From assembly GCF_963576615.1 (NCBI RefSeq), contig NC_088715.1, positions 63,136,981 to 63,200,980 of the forward strand: a stretch of DNA of 64,000 nucleotides, written 5' to 3'. The first letter of the stretch is position 1, and the number at the start of each line of letters is the position of its first letter. The notes beneath the pieces are model-generated. The model was not told where the DNA came from and made no database searches. It saw nothing but the letters and a program-made list of their open reading frames with translations. The DNA comes from Watersipora subatra. Its lineage: Eukaryota > Bryozoa > Gymnolaemata > Cheilostomatida > Watersiporidae. This document shows positions 1 to 12,200 of the stretch, piece by piece. The position numbers and the translations under genes are program-made.

Positions 1-554
1 ACGATCACTGGGCCGCGCGCGATCATTGCGCTGTCATATGGAAACCAGGCTTTACATACCATCTCAGCCGAAGCACAAACTTAGGGCATATGAATTTTAT
101 CAGTGGTCATCAATGTTGCATAAAATTTGCGTATCATATTGCTTTATATATTTACACATTAATTTATTTTAGCTTTTCCAAGCTGTTTTTACGTTATCGT
201 AACACTTCTAAAAGCAAAATAAAATGGCTATTAAATATGCAATATGAACTAGAGCTCAAACAACAGTATTTTTATTTCAAAAAACAAGCCTTTTTGTATT
301 CGACATCATCTGGTTTGCTATAAGGTCAACCAAGACAGGTGCTATTGGTCATACTCTATAATTAAAATAATTCTAATGATATATTGTTAATTTGGGCTAA
401 ATAGACCAAGTACCTACAGAGCGGAAGCCAAAGCAAAATGCAGCGTTGTTGAGTGAGATAAATGTAGTGCTGAAGCACTTGGTGTAACGAATAATGTAGC
501 AGGTAAAGGGTTAAAGTAGTAACATATATTGCATGCGATTGTGCTAATATCTAC
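1..554. other. no gene recognised
   Basis: AT-rich sequence without a convincing exon. The first 60 bases have a CpG-rich patch that looks like the end of a dispersed repeat, but no second copy lies in this window. A further exon of the possible minus-strand gene at 555-948 could lie here, but I found none. Confidence 0.4.
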
Positions 555-948
555 CTTCAATAAGAGCGGAGACTTGCAAGACATCATCAGCCGGTTCAAC
601 ACAACAAGCGACTGGTTGTCCATATCGTCAAGTGGCAGATGGGGAATGTTAGGATCAGGAGCATAAGCTACACTCTGCGAGTGCAAGTCATCGCTAGAGA
701 ATATTTTATTGTTACATGGATAAACACAAACAAACAGCTAATTTATATGATAAAGTTGCATCCAACATGCTTACAGTTCCACACTAACCTTGGTGATAAA
801 TATTTATGCAAAGAATTGTCATCTATCAACTTTTTAGAGTTGAAGAGATCTGGGTTAGAACATAGCAAAGGTGTTGAGGCTGTGAAGCGAAGTCTGCTTG
901 TTGATGCAAGGTTAGCCTTAGAACTGCATGCACCTGCTGTATCATCCT
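555..948 (-). CDS. possible two-exon fragment of an unidentified gene
   Basis: Two minus-strand stretches look like consecutive exons: 948-789 and 672-555. The first follows a T-rich tract ending in AG at 950-949 and ends in CCAAG|GTTAGT. The second starts after GCAGAG and ends in TTGAAG|GTAGAT. The first leaves two bases of a codon and the second supplies one, so the frame stays open across the junction, giving about 92 residues. The encoded protein is Ser- and Leu-rich, with an acidic patch (EDDTAG) and a better-looking segment (IPHLPLDDMDNQSLVVLNRL). I recognise no domain. No start or stop codon was identified, so it would be an internal part of a gene. A + strand frame over the same bases is open too, which weakens the case. 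Confidence 0.3.
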
Positions 949-1880
949 CTAAAATACAAATTTCATTGGCATCCAATCAGACCAGGGAATTGAGCACCAG
1001 AGCAACCCATAACATTTATTTATGATCCGCTAAAAGTCATGCGTTATACAGATAGACTAAAGGCAGAAGAAAGCTCAATCTTTATGGCGATCACATGCAA
1101 AAGTAGGATACGAATAAATAACAATTGATATGAGATTACAGAATACAGAATACAAAGAGAAAGGACTAAGAAAAGAAACGCAGGCTTCAGTTTTTCAATG
1201 TTGCAACAATTTAAGTTGAGAAAGACTCTGCAATAGGTTGGCTAGCTAGCCTATACTGGTGAACTAATTATAAAAATAAAATCAAAATCAAAAAAATAAA
1301 ATCTAAATCCATAAAATAAAATCTGAGTTACTGTTTACCAGGTAAGCATTGCATTGCTCACCAGGTAAACAATGCTTTACAGGAGTCTTAAAATGGTACT
1401 TCCAAACATTGCTGACTGTACATTTTTATTGCTGCCTACAAAACTATTCATATGAGTGAATAGAATAAAAACTGCAAAATCATAACATTTTATTCTTCTA
1501 GTGTAGCTAAAACTGGTACATTTTACCTATATGTTTATTTTGATATTGAAGTAGTAAGCTTAGTATAAACTAAATAAAAATTGAGTAGTAATAGACTTTA
1601 CAAATATTCAAAATGTAATATTATATAATATTAATATTAAGAGTTATACTACAGACTAAAACTCTTTACCATTGCATAAAAAGACTATTATGGTAGGTTT
1701 GAAAAAACTGATTGTCCTTCGATTAGCTATTGATAGCTAGTCTGCTTTGTGGCTCTGTTTTGAACCAGTGCTGCAAAAACTTAGCATATACAAAAAAATT
1801 CAAAGTAGACCTACTAGTAAAGCGCCGATAAAAAAATGTCTGCAACCAGTTGTCAGCTTGAGTAGCAAGAATAAGAATAA
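949..1880. other. AT-rich non-coding sequence
   Basis: No gene seen. A small inverted repeat (GTTTACC at 1333-1339 and GGTAAAC at 1364-1370) flanks two copies of ACCAGGTAA. A-rich runs lie at 1270-1322. Confidence 0.4.
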
Positions 1881-1980
1881 TCTGATTTTGTTATTGGCTA
1901 TCTGATTTTGTTATTGGCTATCTGATTTTGTTATTGGCTATCTGATTTTGTTATTGGCTATCTGATTTTGTTATTGACTT
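1881..1980. repeat. 20-bp tandem repeat, five copies
   Basis: The unit TCTGATTTTGTTATTGGCTA is repeated five times head to tail; only the last copy differs, at its end (GACTT for GGCTA). Confidence 0.97.
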
Positions 1981-2992
1981 TCACTACAATCTGCACTCAA
2001 GCATCCTGTACAATTAAAGACTTTTAAAATAAGTAAACTATTCGTATTATTTTTAATGCTCTGCTATATTAGAGAGTTTACACAGCCTTCTACATCATTC
2101 AATAGCGGTGACAGAGAATCAGTGACTGGTTTGTACATTATGTAAGAAGCTTAAAACAACACAGGCTACTACAAATGCACCTAGAAACACACTTACCCTT
2201 GGTTGTTTAAAATAACGCATTAACCAGGTAGATTTTATACTAACCCAGAGTAGGAAGCGAAAATACGACACAAAGATATATAATGGACTAAAACTCTCAA
2301 CATTGTTATTTCAAGCTAATTCTACTTACCCATCTTGCCTCAATACAGTAATTTTCAATTTACAGTAATACAGTCATTTCTCCAGGTTAAAAGGTGTGAG
2401 AAATCCTGTAAAAGATACAATTCTGCAATTATTACTCAGTTGACAAATGCTACTCAACCAGTGTACAATCCTATCCGATTAGATCGCATGGGGTAATAAT
2501 TCTGTTAGCACTAACTTTTACCAATGGACAAAAGTTTAGCTCAGCAGTATGCTACAAGTGTGCTATACAGATGATAGTGGAAACAAATCCAAATTGAACT
2601 AAACTTTGTCCGTCACAATCTTGCTAAGTATAGCTGATGTCAGAAGTTCTTGTATTAAGCTCTGCATGCAGTAGCTTAATACAAAAACAGCATCTATAAG
2701 CAATTAGATTCTGATTTTATTGATCTTTGATCAATTGATGTGGTTGAACACTTTTTATCACTGTTGGTGTAGTAAGAGTGCCTCATATGTTTAACAGTGT
2801 ACTATATTATATTTGGCCTGAAGGTTCAGCATGACCGCAGATCATGTTTAGCTCTTCTGATGTATAGTCCTCGGTAGAAAGCTTTGGTGATAGCATCTGG
2901 AGTTTGCAGAAATCATTTCAGACAGATATCTAATTTCAGTACGGCCTGGATACTTTAAAAGAACCAAAACTTTTAATAGATATATATATATA
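1981..2992. other. no gene recognised
   Basis: AT-rich sequence with no convincing exon, repeat unit or structured element. It ends in a short (TA)n run next to the MITE at 2993. Confidence 0.4.
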
Positions 2993-3753
2993 CAGTCAAA
3001 CATGGATAACTCAAACTTCACGGGACCGAGCAAAAGTGTTCGAATTATCAGAGCGTTCAAGTTATCAGAGCACTGTCACAAGTCCATATATTTACTTATT
3101 TATTAGTAGATACATGTACAGATACAAACTATAATATAAATCAAAAGCACAAATGGCTTGTTTCAAATTAAATGCTTCTAATGTAAAGTTTAAAACGTTT
3201 TTATGAAAAAGTATAGAGATTTTTCTATCACTTGAGATTGGTTTGTTGTTTGAGGTGATGTTATTGCCAGGAAGTTTTTTAGATTGACATTGGCAAAACT
3301 TGATCGTTGTTGAAATGCTCAAAAGAAAAGACATCTTTTTCTTTTGAGCGTTTTACCCACGATCAATTTTGCCGATTTTTCTTGAAGTTTATGCAAAGAT
3401 TACCTCACTTTACTTTGCTACCGAAGGGCGATCGCTAAGCGGATGTTTGGTATAAATCAAATTTTACCAAACCTTTAGAAAAGTCATTGACAAAAATATT
3501 TTGCCGACGATGGTAATAACGACGCTTATGAATTACGAAAAGTTGAGGTTTACCTCTATGGATTGGAATAAAGTGATTTTCTAAAGCGATAACAACCGTT
3601 TCGGTAGCTGTTGGGCAAAAAACAGTTCGAGTTAACAGTGTTGAGTTCGAGTTATCTATAGCAATTTATCATTACGTGGGAACGGACCAAAGAAACCGTT
3701 CGAATTAGCCATGTGTTCGAGTTATCCGCGGGCGAGTTATCCATGTTTGACTG
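2993..3753. mobile_element. pogo-like MITE (non-autonomous DNA transposon)
   Basis: The ends are perfect 20-bp inverted repeats: CAGTCAAACATGGATAACTC at 2993-3012 and its reverse complement at 3734-3753. Both ends touch TA in (TA)n runs, which fits TA target duplication. Terminal CAGT with TA targets is typical of pogo/Tigger-type Tc1/mariner elements. Imperfect inverted similarity goes on inward (GTTCGA/ATTATC motifs). The 761-bp interior has no transposase frame, so mobility would need a transposase from elsewhere. Part of the interior (about 3215-3320) resembles the arms of the inverted-repeat element at 61070-62356. Confidence 0.8.
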
Positions 3754-3939
3754 TATATATATATATACTAAATGCGTCAGTCTTGAATAAAGGGTTACCA
3801 GCGTTGCAGATCTACCACTTCATTGATCTATCTAAGTTGAAAGATTTTGGAGAAGAGAAGCAGCGATACCAATGAATGCTACACTTGAGATATGTTCTAT
3901 AATCTTAAAGCGCTGATATACTTGAAACACGATATAACC

Positions 3940-5450
3940 CCTTCTACTTAACTAGATACAAGGAAGAGAGGCAAAAACACAGAATACAATTGCATCAAAT
4001 AGAGCAAGACTATTTAAATATACGAACCTCGTAAAAGAAGCAACAGCAAGCCTTTCTATTAACATCTCAAATGAATGCAGAGCACAACTAAACCACCTTA
4101 TGAGACTAGTCCGTAGCAATGGAGTCCATAGTGAAGACCCCAAAAAATGTGCCAACTTGTTGACTAACTTTTTCAGTGCACAATTCTGTGCAGTACACTA
4201 ATTAAACTCCAATGAAAATGTTGATGATAACAGATGCCCAGAGAATTTTGAAATTTCCTTTGAGGGAGCTGCTAAACTTATTAAAGAGCTAAAAGATGGC
4301 GAGTCATCAGGAGTTGACGAGATCCGTAAAGAGGACCTAATGGTTGATACCATATTAACTGGTGAGTGCCTTACAATCATATATAAGCAGTCAGTCTCTT
4401 CTTCAAAACTACTAACTGAATAGAAGTTAGCCCGTGTTAGACCGCTGCACAGAAGAGGTGCATCAGACCAACCCAACAAATTCCGACCATTCTCTCTGAC
4501 AAGAATCCCATGTAAGCTCGTAGAACATATAATTCTACATGAGCTCAATGATGTTCTCGATGGAATACTGTATAATCACCAACATAGATTCAGAAAACAA
4601 TTATCTTGTCAAACAGAACTATGTGGTACCTTTCATGAACTTTCTAGGAACACAGAGAAGGGCAATTATACTACCCATGCTGTAGCACTATATTTTTCAA
4701 AATTAATGATTTACCTACTCGTGTTAACTGTGGCATCAGTCTGTCTTGCACATGATACTCTCATCTATCAAATGGTAAATAATCACATTGACAAACAGGT
4801 CGTTCAAGAAAAGAGACTTGAGTCCTGGGCTTAGAGTCCTGGCATTGTTTTAGAGTCCAGGGCTTTAACCTAGTGCATGTACAATGTATATCAATATAGA
4901 CAAATGTTTTGTCCTTGTCTTCAATCCAAAGCATACATCACCTCAAGCGATTTACACATTATCGCATACCACACTTGTGCAGGAGACCAAATACCTTGGT
5001 GTTATCTTACAATCCAACTTAAAATTTACAATTCACATCAGCAATATAAAATCAAAGGCAAAGCGCCAACTTGGTATGATCAAGTTTGTACAATGTACAA
5101 TGCTCTTTGTACAATGCTCCGAAGCAGGCTAAACTACTGGCCTACACAAGTCTGTGTAGACCGCATTTAGAGTATAGTGCAGCAGTGTGGGACCCACACC
5201 AATAGTTTTAAGTTTACAACATAGAAATGGTGCAAAATACAGCTGTGTGATTCATTTCTAATGTAAGTAGAAGAGCAAACATGATTAACGTTTGTGAAGC
5301 GGTAAATCTAGAAACTCTAGCATCAAGTCGCTACAACACTAGACACAACCTTCTGCATAGACTTCTAGCAAAAGACGAAAATCATTCACTTTTTTTCAGC
5401 TCATATGATGAATTGAAGAACAGTAGAACTGAAGGCACTTTCGATACTAG
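3940..5450 (+). pseudogene. decayed LINE (non-LTR retrotransposon) ORF2 fragment
   Basis: Conceptual + strand translation, broken by stops and frame changes, matches the jockey/CR1-type reverse transcriptase layout. At about 4250-4340 there is a segment ending in GVDEI. At 4440-4640 motifs like PLHRRGASDQPNKFRPFSLT and HQHRFRKQLSCQTEL correspond to RT blocks 2-3. At 4880-5200 come KYLGVIL and later LCRPHLEYSAAVWDPH, and at 5330-5430 the common C-terminal RHNLLHRLLAKDEN motif. The order is that of a LINE. The YADD region is deleted or unrecognisable. In-frame stops (4200, 4420 and several after 4680) make it a dead copy. No poly-A tail or 5' end was defined. Confidence 0.75.
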
Positions 5451-6099
5451 ATAGAGCTACATCTAGAGGTGACCGACCTACAGTATAGGCTAAGACTTCA
5501 ATCTTTTATAATAGTTTTTACCAACAGTACGTGAATTAAAATCCAAGCTTCATACAACAAACTAGTGGCAATATAGCAACAACATTGTAAACAGTGCTAG
5601 CTAAGAACTTAGAACTTTGACGCGTACATGCCACAAGCTCTAGTACATGTACGTACTAAAGAAGAAGAGTAAGAGTAATAGAGACAATCACAGGCTGTTT
5701 ATAGATGTTGCAGAGGTTATTGAGAAAATTTCAGCAGACAGGCTTCGTTAGGCAAATTTTCTGTTTCAACGAAAGCTTTTTAGTTATTCTTTAATTGAAT
5801 CTACGGTGTAAAGTTGTTAACAACTGCAGACGAACAAAAAGGTTATTCTATTTATTAAAAATCGTGTAAAAAGCCATTTTTGTACGAGCTAAGGCTACTC
5901 AAATTGTACTGTTGTAGCAGAAGATTTTAGAAACCGGTTCGATTTAATCTCAGTCCCACGTGCATGAATCTAAATTTTGTCGGAGCGGTTTTGTGCGAAA
6001 TGTCTTTCGGACTACTTTACTTGTTGGTCCCTATCTTAATCCGACATGGTGTGATGATTTACGATACGGTATCAGAGATAGTTAATTGAAGTAAGACTA
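5451..6099. other. intergenic, upstream of CFAP97
   Basis: No coding signal or repeat unit recognised between the LINE relic and the promoter-like region of the CFAP97 homologue. Confidence 0.4.
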
Positions 6100-6204
6100 A
6101 TTGGTTGAACGCGCCAATAGAAATTTTTATGTTTGAGCCAATAGCATGGCTGTTTTATAAAGGATGTGACGTCGGTAGTTACTGTAAACACGAACTGCCA
6201 TTGG
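6100..6204 (+). promoter_or_regulatory. candidate CFAP97 promoter
   Basis: Within 165 bp upstream of the first ATG lie CCAAT boxes at 6114-6118 and 6138-6142, inverted ATTGG boxes at 6100-6104 and 6200-6204, a TATAAA at 6156-6161 and a CRE-like TGACGTC at 6167-6173. The spacing suits a start site near 6185-6230. This is motif evidence only; short AT-rich motifs occur by chance. Confidence 0.4.
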
Positions 6205-6263
6205 TAGCGTTTTTTCTTTAAGTGTTGTTGCAGTAAGGCATATTTATATATTACTTGATAAAC

Positions 6264-9200
6264 ATGACTGACAACATTGATTTTGACTTTTTTGATGATC
6301 CAATGGAACAAGGTATTGTTGCTTATTAAATTAATGAAAGTAGTGATGCAAAAACTGTGTTCTGAATCACGGCAAAAAACTGGGAGCTTTGTACTGGTTT
6401 TTGTCTTGGTCTACCAGTGTACCTAATGGCGACCCGACAGGTCGGCTTACATTAGCTTGCCGTGCCTATAACTGTATGTGATTATAGAAGACCACGTCAA
6501 CCCTAAGGTCCGTCGTCTGATTAGCTTAGGTCGACCTCTCTGCTACTAATTAGGTCGACCCACTCAGGGCACCTTTAGCTGCTGACCCCCGTAGTCAACC
6601 AGCTGACCGATGATGCCTATACTGGTCAACTATCCTGCATTAATTCTTGCTGACCGCTCAAGCGAGAAATGAAGAGAGAGTGTGTGTGTGTGTGTGTATA
6701 ATTGTATTGACTAGACTACAAAACAACTGCCCCCACTGCGGGCTGCCTTCCTTTATATAGGTTGCAGCTCGCCCATATAAGGGCATAATGACTATATATG
6801 GTAATAATGACCATATATGGGTTAACGACGCGGGGTTGACTAATAATGTAAGTAAGCATGCACTTGAAATGAGCTGTATAATATGATGAGTAACAAATCT
6901 GCCACATACGCCGCCCCTATAGACGGCTATCCGTCTATATATACATATATATAAAATAGTAATAAAAAAAGGATAGTAATGGTGATAAAATAGCGAAGGA
7001 AATGAGTTCCAACTACTTGTTACCGTCGTAGCTACGGTCTGGCCTCTTGCTGGTCGGCCAGCTTTTCTAAATATGCGGCCGTCCTACGCAATTGCTGAGC
7101 CTCTAACCTCAACCGGTCAGCGGCTGACATTGACTTCCTTGGCATCGAGATTTCCAACTTCTCTGGACGTACACTCACAGTCCGAACGGAAATCTGAGGC
7201 TGGCGTTGACTGAATGATTGGGGCATGGCAGCACATTTTAAACTAGCCGCTGCCGATGAAGTAATCGCTCCCGAATTGTTTAATTGGATACTGTTCAACT
7301 CATACTCCCGCAGGTGCGGAGGCAGATTCCTACTCCTCTGAGGCCTGCTAACATTGTCTGGCTGTCGGTGGACAGCTGACTCTCCTGCCTCCGCACTTGC
7401 TGGAGTGCAGTTTTCTGTATCTCGGCATTGTCCACTGGAAGGCTGGCTCTCTGGGTTGTCAAAAGCTTCCTTAGGAGTTGTCCCATCGCCACCTTCAGGG
7501 TTGTCCTTCCTATTTGCCTTTTCTGCATTTTCAGCTTCTAAGACAGGCTCTGTCTGAGTTTTTCCATTGTTTTTCCTTACTCCACGCATGTTAGGCCTTC
7601 TACTAGGCTCAAGCAAGACTGGGGCTTTTCCATGATAATTGCTGCAGGGTTTGTAAGCTCTCAACCGGTGTTCAGACTGTACAGAACGCTGTCCCCGGCG
7701 TTCGATTGTGTACGTGTGATTTGGAAAGCTTTGGATTACCCGGTAAGGCCCAACTCTCTTGGCCGACAACTTCGAGTTCTCCCCCTTCCGTCGACGTCTG
7801 CGGGTCATCCAGACCAGGTCGCCAGCCTTGAACAGTGGTGGTTCAGTGGTGTCTTCAGCCACGATTTCTAACTGCCTGTGCCTGAGAATCTCATGGGCTC
7901 GTAAGAGCCGATCTTGGATTTCAATAGCGTACTCATTCGTACTCTGAAAAGATTCCACCGAACTCCCATGTTGGAGTTGGTCAGGGAGGCGCAACTCCCG
8001 ACCGAGCATCATGTAATTTGGAGTTTCTTTGGTGGCTGAATGGGGAATCCCCCTCAGTGTTCTCATTAAATGTGGTAACACGAGATCCCACTCTTCCTGT
8101 CCTCTTCCAGTAAGGAGGGCTCGCAGGGAGTCTCCGAGTATCCTGTTATTTCGTTCGACTATACCGTTACCTTCAGGCCGGTATGGAGTCGTCCTTGACT
8201 TCTCGACTCCCCAAAGTCGACACAGCTCCTGGAATAGGTCGGATTCGAACTGGGCCCCCTGATCAGTATGGATTATTTCTGGCAATCCGAAATAACTGAA
8301 AACCCTTTCCTCCAGCGTACTGGCCACGGTAGGCGCGGTGGCATCTGGGATTGCGATAGCGTCCGACCACCTAGTGAAGTGGTCGGTCATCACAAGAGCC
8401 CAGATGTTTCCTCGGGTGGTTAAGGGTAGGGGGCCGACCAGGTCTACAGCCAATCTCTGCCACGGTCGACCAGCGTAGAGCCTCTGTCTATTGGAGGTTG
8501 TTGCACCAGTGCCATGTTTGGCCTGTTGGCATACTTCACAGGACATTACCGTCCGACGTACGTCACTGGTCATTCCTGGCCAATACCAGTTCAACTGGAC
8601 CCTTTTTAGTGTCCGATCTATGCCACTGTGGGCCTGTCTATGTGTCTCCCAGATTAGGTTTTGCCGCACAGGCAAAGGGCAGACGGTGACTGCTTTGCTT
8701 CTACCATTTCCTGGGATTGTCGCTGTCAAGACCCCGTCGGGATCGATCCGCAGCTGTGAAAACATGTTGGCTAGCCTCTTCAACTCTGGGTCGCCTAGTT
8801 GTAAAACTTGGGCATCTATGGGTCTACCAGTCAGCACTGCCTGGTAAATTTTCCCGATTGCCGTCTCTGCTCTCTTTTGTAGCGCGACAATTTCGCCAGC
8901 TTTCGTCTGTGCGGAGGGCCGTTTTTCTATAATAGGGAGGGGCTGACCTAAGCCTTGGTCGACCTTCTTGTTTACACTAGGGTCGCCCTCTTGGATTGGC
9001 CTGGAGCCGGCCTCCTTGTCCCTCCGAGGTCCGCTGTTGGGTCCGACCTGGTCGATCTCCACATCTGCCGGGATGCCCACTGCTTGGTTCCTCCATCTCT
9101 GGGGTTGTTCGGGCAGAAGTGGCCACTCAATCTCATCCAGATTTCCCGTGGGAACTCGACTTGATGGAATCGTCCCCTCCTGTAATTCCTTACAGATCTC

Positions 9201-12200
9201 CGAGCGGGGAGGCCCACCATCTCGTCTATCTATTGAGGCACATTGCTTGCAGTCTTCACACTGTTGCCTACTCAGGCCATCAGCATTTCCATGCTTCTCT
9301 CCCTTTCGGTGCACAATTTTGTATCTGTGTTCCGACAAGCTTTCCAACCACCTGGCTATCTGACAGGAAGGTTCCTTCCTCCGATGCAGCCAGACTAGGG
9401 AAGCATGGTCGGTCCTGATGACAAACTCTCGACCGTACAAATAGGGCCGGAAATGTTTCACGGCTAACACCACCGCCAGGAGTTCTCGCCTCGTGACACA
9501 GTAGTTCCTCTCCGCAGGGGAGAGCGTCTTGCTGTGATAGGCGATAACTCGCTCCTGTCCTTGTTGGACCTGGGACAATACCGCCCCAGTTCCGACGTTG
9601 CTGGCATCTGTGTCAAGGGTGTACTCTAAGGTCGGATCTGGGTAGCCTAGTACAGGGGCATGCGTCAAGAGCCACTTGAGGTGACTGAAAGCTTCTTGTT
9701 CAGGTTGACCCCACTTCCAGGTGGACCCTTCTGCCGTGAGTAGTGTCAAGGGCTTGGCAACCGAAGCGTAGTTGGGCACGTATCGGTGGTAGTAACCGGT
9801 AGTGCCGAGAAAAGCCCTCAGCTGAGTCACATCGGTTGGCTCTGACCACCTGTGGATCGCTTCCACTTTTTCCGGATCCGTGGCTACCCCCGTCGAACTC
9901 ACCACATGTCCGAGGTACTTTACTTTTGTCTGCATGAGGGTACATTTAGATGGTTTTAGTTTCAAGCCGGCTTGTCGAAGCCTGTCTAGTACTTCTGACA
10001 GCCTAGACAGGTGACTCTGGAGGTCGGCTGACATGACTATGATGTCGTCCAGATACAGCAAGAGCGTCTTCCAGTGGAGCCCTTGCAGCACTCGCTCCAT
10101 AAGCCTCTGGAACGTGGCAGGGGCTGACGTCAGCCCGAAAGGCAGCACTTTCCATCTCCAAAGCCCACTTCTCGTGATGAAGGCTGATTTCTCCTGCGCT
10201 CCCGGCGACAGGGGTACCTGCCAATAGCCGCTCATCAAATCGAGAGTGCTGAACAACTTGCTGCCTGACAGAGCATCCAGACTGTCATCGATTCGAGGAA
10301 GTGGATATGCGTCCTGTTTAGTGACCGCATTCAACTTCCGATAGTCAATGCACAGTCTCCAGGTTCCATCCTTTTTCCTGACCAGGACCACAGGAGAGCT
10401 CCAAGCTCCATATGCCTGCTCTATCATTCCCTGTTTGGCCAGCTCAGAGACCTGCCGATCTATTTCCGCTTCCTTCTCAGGGCCAACCCTGTATGGGGTC
10501 TGCCGAATGGGTTGAGCATCCGTTATCGTGGGTATCTCATGTTGGACCAGGGTAGTCCGACCCACATCTCCATCCCCTTTACTGAAAACATCGGCATACT
10601 GGTCAAGGAGCCTAACTACCTGTTGTCTGTCGTAGTCACTCCTACAGTGCACTATAGCTTGGCTATACAGCTCTTTCACGTGAGGAGCCACCTTTGGGTC
10701 AGGCCGGGTATCCTGGCTTGGTTTCGCTCCCTTTGGCCCCCCTTCTGTCCAGGGCTGGCCGATTTCAGTTTCATCGACTCCTGTGTAGCTGCCAATCACA
10801 GTTCCCGACGCTACCTGTACAGGGGAATCTGTCGGGTTCAAACAACGCAGGGCCACTCTTCCCTTCTCATCAGGTAGGTGGAGGCTGGCAGCCACCATGT
10901 ACCGATCTCCTGATCCCTCCACCATTCCTAAGGGTTGGTAGGTGTGGGTCGTGAGGCGGCATGTAACCACCATCTCCGACCGAGGTTGAAGTGTCATGGT
11001 ACGGACAACCTGCACCTTGCTCACCAAGGGTCGTCCGTCCCGATCTGTGCAGATCAGCTTCTGACCATTCACTACCAATGTGGATTCTTGGAAATTCATC
11101 TCACAGCATTGGTCTGTCAAGAATGGCATCCCGATGATGGCATCTTCTTTTAGGGGGCATACAAGAAGTGATACAGTCACTTGTACACTTCTGACTCGGA
11201 TGGGTACGGTCAACATGCCATAAAAGTTTAGGCGAGACCCGTCAGCCATCGTGCCATAGTCTGTTCTCTCTACCAACTGAGCCTTCATCCCAGCGGGAAG
11301 CCGGTCAAAGACATGACGGCTGAGTAGGTTGGAGGTGCATCCACTGTCTATCAGGAAATGAGCAGGTCGGCCCATAATCTTCCCAGGTAAGAAATAGCTA
11401 CTACTATACGGTTTCCAAAGGGTGTCCGCAGCCACTCTCTCAGGACCGACCTGCTGAGTCGTCCGACCGGTGTGCTGCCACCTCTTACGCCGTCTCCTTG
11501 TCTGGAGCTTTTCTGTAACCACTGGGTTTGGGGTTTGGATTTCCTCTGTTTGCTGCTCAGTTAGTGAGTCAAAGGAGTTTTCTAGTAGGACTGAGGTCGA
11601 CCCATGGGGGGTCTGAGGTCGACCTGTCCGACGTGGGGTTTGCCAAGGTGGCTTTTTCTGGTTTGAAGGTCCACAGTCAGTATGTCCCCCTACTGCTGTG
11701 GACGATGTTCGTTTCCCTGCTGCTGGTTTCTTGCTGGCTGGGTAGCTGCCATCTGAGGACACTGTCGTCTGACATGTCCGACTATTCCACATTCCCAACA
11801 GCTGGTCGCCCTTCTGATTTGCTGCGGCTCTGGAGTAGTCCGACCTTGGCTTCTGGGTCGGCTACCATTGACCGCCAGTTTTGTCGTCAAGGTGGTCAGC
11901 TCCTTTAGGGCTACAAGGACATCTTCCAACGTAGCCGATTTTGTAGCTTGTGGGAGGTCGACCTGGGCTGCCTTGGGGTCATCCTCTTCCTCCCCTTCTA
12001 TAGCCATGATGGTTGACCTTTGGGTCAACCGAGGATTAAATGGCTGAATTTGCAGAAAGTCATTTCCAGCCTGCACTGCCTCTCCCAAAGTCTGTGCTCC
12101 CACCGCTAACAGATGCCTCTGTAGATAGGTGTTGCCCAATGTCATGGAGAAAGCATCTAATGCCATATTTGCACGATGGTGCTCAGGCAGATCAGCATAA

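Noticed and set aside
639-1025. 128-codon + strand frame
   Set aside because: Lies opposite the better-supported minus-strand exon pair; composition looks random.
6178-6189. RFX X-box (GTTACTGTAAAC) upstream of CFAP97
   Set aside because: Only 9 of 12 positions fit the consensus, too weak to call although a ciliary gene would be expected to have one.
7295-7528. Many 60-140 codon frames inside 7.0-12.6 kb
   Set aside because: They are shadows of the long gag and pol frames of gypsy element 1.
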